Below, piece by piece: positions 1 to 7,807 of a DNA stretch of 64,000 bases; within the stretch, counting starts at the first letter, position 1, and every line of letters starts with the position of its first letter. Made by a program: the position numbers and the translations under genes. The notes under the pieces were generated by a model, which worked only from the letters and a program-made list of their open reading frames with translations, had not been told where the DNA came from and ran no database searches. The DNA lies in contig CACZZN010000001.1 in the NCBI GenBank assembly GCA_902785705.1, positions 124,001 through 188,000 of the forward strand, in the 5' to 3' direction. Source of the DNA: an uncultured Veillonellaceae bacterium (GTDB lineage: Bacteria; Bacillota; Negativicutes; Selenomonadales; Selenomonadaceae).

Positions 1-255
1 CCTGCATTCCGGCAGCGTTTCCACCGCCATTTCCGCTGTCAGGACAGCGCTTCCCAGATCCACAAGGATGGCAGCGCCCTCCTCCGTATAGACATCCCGA
101 ATGGCATAGATGATTTTTTCGAAACTCGTTCCCGTCGTTCCGTCATCCAGCCCGCCTGCCGCAGCCACCGGCGCATCAGGCGCCATCATCTGCGCCAGCT
201 CCACGACGCCCTCTGCCAACCGCTGGCTATGGGATACCACCACAATTCCAACCAT
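1..255 (-). CDS. dhaM: PTS-dependent dihydroxyacetone kinase phosphotransferase subunit DhaM (5' part only)
   Basis: The first 85 residues are present; the rest lies beyond the left edge. The N-terminus MVGIVVVSHSQRLAEG is that of an EIIA-mannose-type domain, with the phospho-accepting His at residue 9 in the VSHS motif. The blocks AAAGGLDDG and LVDLGSAVLTAEMA match DhaM. DhaM takes phosphate from HPr/EI and passes it to ADP bound on DhaL, which then phosphorylates dihydroxyacetone held by DhaK. A GGGGG ribosome binding site lies about 7 bases before the ATG. The dhaK and dhaL genes are not in the window, so the pathway assignment rests on family resemblance; a generic EIIA-Man protein is the alternative. 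Confidence 0.85.
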   Translation of the reverse strand, partial: MVGIVVVSHSQRLAEGVVELAQMMAPDAPVAAAGGLDDGTTGTSFEKIIYAIRDVYTEEGAAILVDLGSAVLTAEMAVETLPECR

Positions 256-337
256 GCGTCAGTCCCCCAATTTCAAAACTCCATATTCCACGTATTCTAT
301 TCAACAAAAAATTTCAAACTCCTGCTTCCAAAAAGAA

Positions 338-361
338 AAGTCCTCGCGCATGCAAGGACTT
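338..361 (-). terminator. Rho-independent terminator behind the penicillin-binding protein gene
   Basis: Read on the minus strand, AAGTCCTTGC pairs with GCGAGGACTT (one mismatch) and is followed by a T-rich tract at 331-337. It lies between the PBP gene and dhaM, and separates the two transcripts. Confidence 0.7.
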
Positions 362-502
362 AAGGAACCACTGATTAATTCCCTTTTGCCCTTGCCGAGT
401 CTTTTCCTGTCATGCTGCGTCAGATGCCGTTCGACGTAGCCCTGCTACGACTTCACGGCATCTTTCTTGCCTGACAGAAAAATCCTTCGCCAATTTCCTT
501 AA
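360..502. repeat. MITE-like long imperfect inverted repeat bounded by TTAAGGAA
   Basis: The whole interval folds on itself. The ends are TTAAGGAA (360-367) and TTCCTTAA (495-502). The inner arms pair through CTGTCA/TGACAG, GATGCCGT/ACGGCATC and CGTAGC/GCTACG around a short centre near 435-445. It has no coding capacity and ends just before the PBP stop codon. The start of its left end (TTAAGGAA..ACTGATT) resembles the hairpin at 23780, so it is probably one member of a dispersed family. Confidence 0.6.
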
Positions 503-506
503 TGAT

Positions 507-2504
507 TTACGGACTGAACTGTATGACGATGTGTGTGCCGTTCTCCACCAGTGTATTCGGCGCGATGCTCTGCCCTACCGCGCGTCCCGATCCTTCGCTT
601 TCCACGGAAAGACCCCTGGATGCCGCAGTCCTGGATGCCTCACGGATGCTCTGGCCTGTGAAATCCGGCACCACCACCATGCCGCTCGGGACATTTCCCT
701 CAAAGGCAGGCGTCGGAGGCTGGCTCGGCTTCTGCGTCAGATTCATGTCGCCTTCGATTTCCACTTCCCCATCGTCCAGCAGTTCCGGATCCAAGGTGGG
801 CTCGATATGACGATAGCGCAGGATCTGGGAAAAGATATTGCCCGCCACCGGCGCTGCGATCTGCCCGCCGTAGAATATGCCGGAGGGGTCGTCAATGATG
901 ACCAGCACCACGAACTGCGGATCCTCCACCGGCGCAAAGCCGCAGAAAGACGCGATATAGCGTCCGTCCATATATCCCACGCCGTCCTCGCGGATTTTCT
1001 GCGCCGTGCCCGTCTTTCCGGCAATGCGGTAGCCCTTGACCGCAGCCTTTCCGCCGCCGCCTGTGGCGACGACCTGCTCCAAGAGGCCCACCAGCGTCTT
1101 ATCCGTGGCGGACTCAATGGTACGACGCACCTCTTCCGGTTTCGTTTCCTGATAGGTAGTCCCATCCGCGTTCCGGATGGCCTTCACAATGTGCGGTTTC
1201 AAGAGAATCCCGTCATTCGCGATGGCGGACATGGCCGTCACAAGCTGCAGCGGCGTCACCGCGATGCTCTGCCCGATGGCCATGGTCGCGATATCCGAGT
1301 CCCCCATATCCTCCGGGTTGAAAAGCAGGCCCGCTTCCTCGCCCGGAAGCTCGATGCCCGTATATTCCCCAAAGCCGAAAATCTTCGCATATTCTATCAG
1401 TTTTTCTGCGCCCAGTTGCAGTCCCACCTGGGCAAAGCCTGTATTCAGCGAGTTCTTCACCACATCCGTGAACGTGACCGTCCCGAAGCTCTCACCGTTC
1501 CAGTTCTGTATGCGCCGCCCCGACACCATGACATATCCCGGATCCACAAAGATCTTGTTCGGAGAAACCACCTTTTCCTGCAAAGCCGCCCCCGCCACGA
1601 CCGCCTTAAAGGTCGACCCCGGTTCGTAGATAAAGGACACGGCGCGGTTTTTCCATACCTCCGGCTGATAGTCCCAAAAACGGTTGGGATTATAGCTCGG
1701 ACGGGATGCCATGGCCAGCACCTCGGCCGTCTTGGGATCCATCACGACGCAGGTAACGCTCAACGGATTATTCGCCGCCATCGCCTTGTCAAGCTCCTGC
1801 TCCACGATGAACTGGATCGCACTGTCGATCGTAAGCTCTATGGTCTTGCAGTGGTCTCCCTGATAGCCGCGCTTCGCAAAGATGGAATCCAGAATCGGGC
1901 GCTCCGCAGGATCCGTGTAGAGAAAAGTGTCCGTCACCTCTCCCTTGATATACTTGTCCAAAGCCTGCTCGATGCCGTCCAGCCCCTTGTCGTCCGTACC
2001 GACAAAGCCGATGACATTTGCCGCCAGCACATCGTTCGGGTAATATCGCTTCGCCTCGTCCCGGAAACCAAGACAGCCCGCATAGTCCTTCTCGCGGATC
2101 AGTGCGCGCACAGCCTCGTATTCCGGCTGCTCCAGCCGCCGCTTCACCCAGGAGAATCCGCCGCCCACGGCGATATCATCCAGAATTTCCTGCTCCGTCT
2201 TCCCGATCAGCGGCGCCAAATCCGCCGCAACCGCCTCAGCGTTCTCCACATGGTTCGGATCGACAAAAAGCGATTTCGTCATGGTGCTGACCGCCAGCTC
2301 ACGCCCATTCCGATCTACGATGGCGCCGCGCGGCGACTGGATGGAATAGTCCTGCCCCACCTGATAGCGCATGCGCTCCGACAGCTCATTTCCCTGAACC
2401 AGCTGCAGCCACGCATAGCGGAACACCACCACGCCCATGGCGGCAAGCAGGATCACCACCAGCCATCGGATCCGGCTCTGCACCCTCACACGTCTGTTCA
2501 TCAT
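507..2504 (-). CDS. Class B penicillin-binding protein (FtsI/SpoVD type) with C-terminal PASTA domain
   Basis: A 665-residue septal or elongation peptidoglycan transpeptidase. A single N-terminal membrane segment (about 13-33) is followed by the PBP dimerisation domain (about 55-210) and the transpeptidase domain (about 245-570). All three active-site motifs are present: STFK with Ser297, SLN at 352-354 and KTGT at 497-500. A PASTA repeat occupies the last 55 or so residues (VVPDFTGQSIREAS onward). The PASTA tail and length fit SpoVD or PBP2x/FtsI of Firmicutes; which division or spore role it has cannot be read from sequence. The gene is downstream of telA with a 65-base gap containing a small hairpin. 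Confidence 0.9.
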   Translation of the reverse strand: MMNRRVRVQSRIRWLVVILLAAMGVVVFRYAWLQLVQGNELSERMRYQVGQDYSIQSPRGAIVDRNGRELAVSTMTKSLFVDPNHVENAEAVAADLAPLIGKTEQEILDDIAVGGGFSWVKRRLEQPEYEAVRALIREKDYAGCLGFRDEAKRYYPNDVLAANVIGFVGTDDKGLDGIEQALDKYIKGEVTDTFLYTDPAERPILDSIFAKRGYQGDHCKTIELTIDSAIQFIVEQELDKAMAANNPLSVTCVVMDPKTAEVLAMASRPSYNPNRFWDYQPEVWKNRAVSFIYEPGSTFKAVVAGAALQEKVVSPNKIFVDPGYVMVSGRRIQNWNGESFGTVTFTDVVKNSLNTGFAQVGLQLGAEKLIEYAKIFGFGEYTGIELPGEEAGLLFNPEDMGDSDIATMAIGQSIAVTPLQLVTAMSAIANDGILLKPHIVKAIRNADGTTYQETKPEEVRRTIESATDKTLVGLLEQVVATGGGGKAAVKGYRIAGKTGTAQKIREDGVGYMDGRYIASFCGFAPVEDPQFVVLVIIDDPSGIFYGGQIAAPVAGNIFSQILRYRHIEPTLDPELLDDGEVEIEGDMNLTQKPSQPPTPAFEGNVPSGMVVVPDFTGQSIREASRTAASRGLSVESEGSGRAVGQSIAPNTLVENGTHIVIQFSP

Positions 2505-2531
2505 TGCTTCCCAATTTCCTCATTAAATTCC

Positions 2532-2571
2532 GTGAAAAACTTCGTTTTTCACTACGCCCTTACACGAAATC
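2532..2571 (-). repeat. Short hairpin plus conserved 19-base motif, copy 1
   Basis: GTGAAAAAC and GTTTTTCAC (2532-2552) form a 9-bp stem with a three-base loop. It is followed by TACGCCCTTACACGAAATC (2553-2571), which overlaps the telA stop codon. A second hairpin of different stem sequence but the same loop, followed by almost the same 19-mer, lies at 52672-52708. Confidence 0.5.
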
Positions 2572-3709
2572 ATTTGTCTCTTTGCGCAAGCAATGTCTGC
2601 TTCAAGCGGTCCTCGATCTGGACAAGCTGCTGCTCCGCCGCTTGGCGCTTTGCCCTGCCTTCGTTCTGGATGCGGATGGTTTCCTCGATGGTCGAAATAA
2701 GATCCTCGTTCACCTTCTGCACCGTCTCGATATCCACGATGCTGCGCTCATTCTCCTTCGCAGTCTCCGTCGTCGTCATCTTCAACATCTCCGAATTGCG
2801 GCGCAGCAGCTCATTCGTCGTATCCGACACGGCTCTCTGCGTCGCAAGCACCTGCTGCTGCCGGGAAAGCCCCAGCGCGATGACCATCTGGCTCTTCCAG
2901 AGGGGGATGGTGTTGTAAATCGCCGTCTGCACGCGGTCAATGAGCACTTTGTCATTGTTCTGGATCAGGCGGATCTGCGGCGCGGTCTGGATGGCCAGGG
3001 TCTTGCTGATCTTGAGGTCATGCACCTTCTTCTCGAAGCGATCCACGCTGTTCTCAAAATCGCTGACCACCTGCACCGCCATCGGATCATTGGAATCCGC
3101 TGCCTGCTGGCGGAGCTTCGGAAGCGTCACATTCCGCATCTCATCGAGTTTTTCCTCACCGGCACGGATATAAAGCTGCAGTTCCTTGAAATAGGAAAGG
3201 TTCTTCTCATAGAGCCCATCGAACATGGCGACATCTTCCAGCATCTTCACCTTGGACTGCTCCAGCCCCCGTTGGATCTTGTCCACCTGCGTCGAAAGTT
3301 TCTCATACTCCGCCATCATACTCTCCGCCTTCTTGACCACGGAGCCGACAAAGGGAAGACGGCTCAGGAAGCCCTTGTCCTCCGGCGCCTCGAAAGCCTT
3401 CACCTTGGTCACGAGCTGCCCCAGGAGATCGCCCACCGGCCCGGCATCCTTCGTGCGCACACGGGAAAGGATGCTGTCCGAGAAATTTGCGATTTCCTTC
3501 TGGGCGGGAGCCCCGAAAGTCAGCGCCGTGCTGCTGTCCATGAGATCGATTTTGTCGCGGATCTCCGCCACACGCCGCTGTTCCTCCGGCGAAAGCTGCT
3601 CCACCTGCTGCGTGACCGTTTCCACGACCTGCTCCGGCAGAACCGTGACTTCCTTGGCCGTCCCGCCCTGCTTCTGCTTCATCAAATCCTCCAGATTGAT
3701 ATCTGCCAT
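2570..3709 (-). CDS. telA: Toxic anion resistance family protein TelA
   Basis: A 379-residue, largely alpha-helical cytoplasmic protein of the TelA family (linked to tellurite and other toxic-anion or cell-envelope stress resistance; biochemical function not settled). The family-typical core includes GFLSRLPFVGSVVKKAES at about 113-130 and the helical region ending ALGLSRQQQVLATQRAVSDTTN near residue 300. There is no membrane segment. The gene follows the XpaC-like gene with a 12-base gap. This xpaC-telA pairing is a conserved arrangement in Firmicutes and supports both calls. Confidence 0.9.
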   Translation of the reverse strand: MADINLEDLMKQKQGGTAKEVTVLPEQVVETVTQQVEQLSPEEQRRVAEIRDKIDLMDSSTALTFGAPAQKEIANFSDSILSRVRTKDAGPVGDLLGQLVTKVKAFEAPEDKGFLSRLPFVGSVVKKAESMMAEYEKLSTQVDKIQRGLEQSKVKMLEDVAMFDGLYEKNLSYFKELQLYIRAGEEKLDEMRNVTLPKLRQQAADSNDPMAVQVVSDFENSVDRFEKKVHDLKISKTLAIQTAPQIRLIQNNDKVLIDRVQTAIYNTIPLWKSQMVIALGLSRQQQVLATQRAVSDTTNELLRRNSEMLKMTTTETAKENERSIVDIETVQKVNEDLISTIEETIRIQNEGRAKRQAAEQQLVQIEDRLKQTLLAQRDK

Positions 3710-3721
3710 GATCCGCTCCCC

Positions 3722-4672
3722 CTAATCCTTTCGATAATACTGCAAATAAAAATCGTCCATCGGCATGAACAAGTATCTCACACCCTCCGCGATGCCCACC
3801 CAGAACGGGATGCTCGTCCAGCAAAACATGAGATACAGCAGGCCCCAGAAGGTCTTTCCCTGATAGAATTTATGCGCGCCGAGCCACCCCAGCCCGATGG
3901 ACAGCGCGGACTGAATCAGCTTGCGTTTCAGGACAGGCGCCCGATCCTGCTGCGGGATGATGGAAAGGCGGCGATCCCCATGAAAAAAGGAGTCCAGAAA
4001 ACGCTCCAACGAGGAGCCCTTCCGCGCTTTCTCGGCAGAGCGACTGAGCCGGAAGTGCATTTCCTTCTCCGATGGTTCCTGCCCCAGACCATCGGACGCC
4101 AAATGCTGCTGCAGAACCGTCATCTCTGCCTCCGCTGCCAGCATCTGATCGCTGAGCACCCGCTCGAACTGTTCCCTATAGGCTCCATCCATCGAAGCCA
4201 GCGTTGCCTTGACCTGCGCCTTCTGCGCCTCTACGCGTTCCGTGACCAGCCCGCTTTCCTCCAGCTCCCGGTACTGCTGCACCAAAGTCACGGCGCGGTC
4301 CTGATAATAGTCGATATACTGCTGTGCCAAGGGGATCTTGGTGGGATGCTTCTCAAGATAGGCAAGCAAATTCTGCGAAATATGCTGCATGTGCTCCACT
4401 TGCCCGACCAGTTCCCTATCCCGCAGTTCTTTTTTGAGCAGTTCCAGGGAACGATGATCCGAGACCGCTTTTTCATAGCTCTCCTGCAGAAACAGCGCTT
4501 TTTCCGCCGCAAGTTCCTTCAGTTCCAGCGTCGGCACACGATGCGCCCGCCAGTATCTCACGCCCTGCACGCCGGCCCCAAGCCCGGCCATCAACGCCGC
4601 CATCCCGAGCCGAGGCCACTCACCTGCCGTGCCCCATCCGCCGGCCGCGATCAGCACGACAGAAACGATCAT
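3722..4672 (-). CDS. XpaC-family (5-bromo-4-chloroindolyl phosphate hydrolysis) protein fused to a TM2 domain
   Basis: The N-terminus has two hydrophobic segments (about 1-15 and 20-38). A long helical cytoplasmic region as in XpaC follows (about 45-230). The C-terminus carries a TM2-like domain: GLGWLGAHKFYQGKTFWGLLY, a second membrane segment, then a conserved polar end. The TM2 tail is unusual for an XpaC protein. An upstream TTG (4687) directly abuts a GGAGGA sequence with no spacing, so I chose the ATG at 4672, although its distance from that site is long. The gene precedes telA, with which it is usually paired. Function is unknown beyond the family association. Confidence 0.75.
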   Translation of the reverse strand: MIVSVVLIAAGGWGTAGEWPRLGMAALMAGLGAGVQGVRYWRAHRVPTLELKELAAEKALFLQESYEKAVSDHRSLELLKKELRDRELVGQVEHMQHISQNLLAYLEKHPTKIPLAQQYIDYYQDRAVTLVQQYRELEESGLVTERVEAQKAQVKATLASMDGAYREQFERVLSDQMLAAEAEMTVLQQHLASDGLGQEPSEKEMHFRLSRSAEKARKGSSLERFLDSFFHGDRRLSIIPQQDRAPVLKRKLIQSALSIGLGWLGAHKFYQGKTFWGLLYLMFCWTSIPFWVGIAEGVRYLFMPMDDFYLQYYRKD

Positions 4673-4753
4673 ATAAAGGTAAAGCAATCCTCCACCCCCA
4701 TTCCCATCAAGCTGTAACCATATTATATCAAAAAAGGGAATCCTTGCCCAGCT

Positions 4754-6064
4754 TCAGAAAATACTTCCGATGCTGGTCAGGAGGGAAAGCATCTCGTCAT
4801 TGTACTCGCCTGCGGCAAAATGCAGATCCGAGAGCATCACCTGCGGCTGTTTCCCGTCCATCGCATGAATGACGATCGGCTCTCCCCCGCCGTCCATGCC
4901 AAGGTAAAGCATGACATGCTTTTGGGAAAACAGCAGCGACATCGGCTCCGCATTGAAAAATGCCGCATAGCGCTGGCTGCTGTTCATGCCTTCCAGCGGG
5001 AGCCGGTTCAGCATCACATGCTCCTGCTCCGTGACATCCTGCGGCAGATCGATCCCCACCGAGCGATAGACGGCAGAGACAAAGGACGGCGCGTCCCATC
5101 CGCCATTCTTGCAGCCATAGCTGTAGGGCGCTCCCAGGAGCCGGAAGGCCTGCCGGATGATATTCCCCTTGCGGCAGGGAAGCGGTCCCGCATGAAGCGT
5201 CTGATCCGCGTTCAGCACCATCTCCTGGTCCACCAGCCTGCCGTTTTCCGCCGTCGGCAGAATCACGCGCCAGGATGAGCCGATGCCCTCCAGCGCTGGG
5301 ATGTGCGCGCTCATGCGGAACTTGAGCTCCTTGCCATTCACGATCCACGTGCGCTGATCCACCACGACCATCATATACTGGGGGGGCGCCGCATATCTCA
5401 GCCACTGCTCGCGGTCTGCGAATCCCAGCGCCGAAGTCTCCACCCATCCCAGATAGTTCCTCGTCTGGACAAAGGAAAAGATGCCGTCCACGCTCTGCCA
5501 GAGCACCACCACCGGCTCCGCGGGATCCAGCAGCATCGCCTGCATTTCATCCCGCGTGGGATCCGTCACGGCAGTCCATGCGTCCGCCACCGGCAGTCTC
5601 CGCAAATCCGCCCTGCGCACCGTCACCGCATAGCCCACAGGCAGCTCGCCACGTGGCACATCATAGCCGCAGTTGTCCTTGACCGCCTTCCAGTCCTCCC
5701 AGGAAAGCTGCCTGCCGTCCTTGAAGATGCGCGGCAGCTCCCATCCGCTGTACGATTTCATGGCAAGCGACATCTGCTTGCGAAGCTCCGACGCCTGAAT
5801 CGCCGCAGGATAGTGCGCCAAATCGAGCAAAGTGCTTCCCTGATGCCGGACGATCTGGTTCATCCGTGCCACCTGCTCCGGCTTCATCAGCAAGCGATCC
5901 GCATCGCGCACACGGTCCAGCCAGTAGGCGGGCATGGCACGCTCCCCTTGGATGGCTGCGATCGCATGGGCAGGCGGCGTTTCCACGCTGAAAGAGGCCA
6001 GCCACGCACCGCTCACCAAGAACAGGGACATCGCTCCATGCCCCAAAATTCTACGGAAATTCAT
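4754..6064 (-). CDS. Exported SH3/NlpC-P60-like protein with the catalytic Cys replaced by Ala
   Basis: A 436-residue protein with a signal peptide (about 1-34, ending PPAHA). SH3b-like segments lie in the middle (about 140-250). The C-terminal NlpC/P60-like fold covers about 295-436. In active enzymes this fold carries a D-C-S motif; here it reads GGWDAPSFV, so the catalytic Cys position is Ala325 (codon 5090-5092). The His in QKHVMLYLG (about 383) and IHAMDG (about 400) remain. It probably binds peptidoglycan or serves as a pseudo-enzyme rather than hydrolysing it. The start at 6064 has a good GGAG site; an ATG at 6085 lacks one. Confidence 0.75.
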   Translation of the reverse strand: MNFRRILGHGAMSLFLVSGAWLASFSVETPPAHAIAAIQGERAMPAYWLDRVRDADRLLMKPEQVARMNQIVRHQGSTLLDLAHYPAAIQASELRKQMSLAMKSYSGWELPRIFKDGRQLSWEDWKAVKDNCGYDVPRGELPVGYAVTVRRADLRRLPVADAWTAVTDPTRDEMQAMLLDPAEPVVVLWQSVDGIFSFVQTRNYLGWVETSALGFADREQWLRYAAPPQYMMVVVDQRTWIVNGKELKFRMSAHIPALEGIGSSWRVILPTAENGRLVDQEMVLNADQTLHAGPLPCRKGNIIRQAFRLLGAPYSYGCKNGGWDAPSFVSAVYRSVGIDLPQDVTEQEHVMLNRLPLEGMNSSQRYAAFFNAEPMSLLFSQKHVMLYLGMDGGGEPIVIHAMDGKQPQVMLSDLHFAAGEYNDEMLSLLTSIGSIF

Positions 6065-6130
6065 CTCCAACACTCCTAGTTCCATGATAACCTTAGTTTA
6101 CCAAATCCATCTCTTTCTGACAACCCGCCC

Positions 6131-6163
6131 AAAAGAAACCACCCCTGGCCATCGCCAAGGGTG
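6131..6163 (-). terminator. Rho-independent terminator behind rlmH
   Basis: On the minus strand, CACCCTTGGC pairs with GCCAGGGGTG (10 bp, one G-T pair) around a GATG loop and is followed by GTTTCTTTT. It sits 6 bases past the rlmH stop codon. Confidence 0.75.
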
Positions 6164-6169
6164 CTGACG

Positions 6170-6649
6170 CTACCAATGATATTTCTCCCCACGGTTGATC
6201 TTGAACGCGCGATAGATCTGCTCCACCAGCAGCAGCCGTACCATCTGGTGGGTAAAGGTCATCCTGGAAAAGCTCAGACGCTTGTCGGCTGCCTTGCGCA
6301 CCTCTTCGGAAAGCCCGAACGCCCCGCCGATCAGGAACGTGATATTGCTCTTTCCCTGCAGCCCAAGCTCCGCAAGTTCCCCCGCAAGCTCCTCCGAGGA
6401 CAGTTCCTCGCCATGGACATCCAGCACATAGAGCCAGCTGCCGCCCGGAACAAGCGCAAGAAGGCGCTCGCCCTCCTTGCGGAGGGTCTGCGCCTTCTCG
6501 GCATCCGAAGGATGATCCTTCATGCGTTCTTCCTGGATCTCGCGAATCTCCACCTGCGCGAAGGGCTTGAGGCGCTTCAGGAATTCCGCGATTCCCTCGG
6601 AAAGATATTTTTCCTTGATTTTTCCTGCACACAGAATCGTGATATGCAT
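6170..6649 (-). CDS. rlmH: 23S rRNA (pseudouridine1915-N3)-methyltransferase RlmH
   Basis: A 159-residue SPOUT-family methyltransferase that methylates N3 of pseudouridine 1915 in 23S rRNA on assembled 70S ribosomes. The N-terminus MHITILCAGKIKEKYL, the trefoil-knot SAM-binding stretch ITFLIGGAFGLSEEV (about 103-117) and the invariant end HQMVRLLLVEQIYRAFKINRGEKYHW-type tail are all present at full length. The ATG overlaps the htrA stop codon by one base (TGATG), so translation is probably coupled. Confidence 0.95.
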   Translation of the reverse strand: MHITILCAGKIKEKYLSEGIAEFLKRLKPFAQVEIREIQEERMKDHPSDAEKAQTLRKEGERLLALVPGGSWLYVLDVHGEELSSEELAGELAELGLQGKSNITFLIGGAFGLSEEVRKAADKRLSFSRMTFTHQMVRLLLVEQIYRAFKINRGEKYHW

Positions 6650-7773
6650 CAGTTGCTGTCCTGCGGCATCTCTTCCAAGGTAACATTCACGGTCTGCTCC
6701 GAGCCGTTGCGGTCGTAGGTCAGCTGGACCGTATCGCCCACCTTGTGGTCAGCCACGGCATTGCGCACATCCGTCACCGTGTTCACTTCCGTGCCATTGA
6801 TCTTCAGGATGATATCCCCGCGCTGCAAGCCTGCCTTGTCGGCCGCGCCTCCCAAGGTCACGCGGAAGATGTAAACGCCCTTGTCGATATTGAGCTGATA
6901 GCCGTAGCGTGCCGCAGTCTCCGGATCGAAGACCGAAACGCCGAGATACGGGCGCGCCACATAGCCCTTGTCCATCAGCTCATCCACGATGGTCTGCACC
7001 GTGTTGATGGGGATGGCAAAGCCCATGCCCTCGACACCGCTTGCCGCCAGCTTCGCACTGTTGATGCCGATGATGAGACCGTCCGCATTCACCAGCGCGC
7101 CTCCCGAATTGCCCGGATTGATGGCAGCATCCGTCTGGATCAGCTTCACACGGCGGTCACTGAGCTCCAGTGTCCGATTGAGGGCGCTCACCACACCCAC
7201 CGTCACGCTGCCACGGAACTCCAGCCCCAGCGGATTGCCGATGGCAATCGCAGGCTCGCCCACGAGGATATCATTGGAATCCCCGAAGACTGCCGTCGGC
7301 AGATCGTTCGCATCCACCTTCACCACGGCAATATCCGTCAATTCATCCGCGCCGATGAGCTTCCCCTGCAGGCTGCGCCCGTCCGCCAGCGAGACAATCA
7401 ATTCCTTTGCGCCGCTGACCACATGATAATTCGTCACGATATAGCCGTCCTGGCGGAAGATCACACCGGAACCGACCCCCTCGGTCTCCACGGGGTTGTT
7501 GAACCAGTCGCGCGCCACGGCTTTGTTGGTGATGCCCACCACGGTCGGCCCCACCGCTTTGGCCACGCGCACCGCAGGCGTATTGCGCGCCGCAGAAATC
7601 TCGTTGGCATTGCCTCCCATTTCCACCGGCGCCGCCTGCGCCGACGAAGACGGCAAGCCGCCCGCCGCATCGTTCGACGCGGTATGCGTGCACCCCGTGA
7701 AGGACACCGCCGCCAGCGAAAGCGTGAGAACGGCGGTCAATGTATAATGCTTCCATTTTTTTCCAAACTGCAT
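6649..7773 (-). CDS. HtrA/DegP-family trypsin-like serine protease with PDZ domain
   Basis: A 374-residue envelope protease for quality control of misfolded proteins. The N-terminal hydrophobic segment ends SFTGC, which could be a lipobox (Cys28) or simply a signal anchor. The catalytic triad is His117 (NYHVV), Asp147 (LTDIAVV) and Ser223 (PGNSGGAL). One PDZ domain occupies about 265-365. The start at 7773 has GGAGGG seven bases upstream, better than the ATG at 7806. It lies between the NYN-domain gene (34-base gap) and rlmH (one-base overlap). Confidence 0.92.
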   Translation of the reverse strand: MQFGKKWKHYTLTAVLTLSLAAVSFTGCTHTASNDAAGGLPSSSAQAAPVEMGGNANEISAARNTPAVRVAKAVGPTVVGITNKAVARDWFNNPVETEGVGSGVIFRQDGYIVTNYHVVSGAKELIVSLADGRSLQGKLIGADELTDIAVVKVDANDLPTAVFGDSNDILVGEPAIAIGNPLGLEFRGSVTVGVVSALNRTLELSDRRVKLIQTDAAINPGNSGGALVNADGLIIGINSAKLAASGVEGMGFAIPINTVQTIVDELMDKGYVARPYLGVSVFDPETAARYGYQLNIDKGVYIFRVTLGGAADKAGLQRGDIILKINGTEVNTVTDVRNAVADHKVGDTVQLTYDRNGSEQTVNVTLEEMPQDSN

Positions 7774-7807
7774 GATGAATCCCTCCAAAAAGATAAATAT
7801 AATCACC

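Noticed and set aside
531..2918. Plus-strand open frame of 795 codons opposite the PBP and telA genes
   Set aside because: Antisense shadow of GC-rich coding sequence. It is rich in Arg, His and Leu, has no domain, and its strand opposes two convincing genes.
2504..4717. Plus-strand open frame of 737 codons opposite telA and xpaC
   Set aside because: Antisense shadow with the same low-complexity composition and no ribosome binding site.
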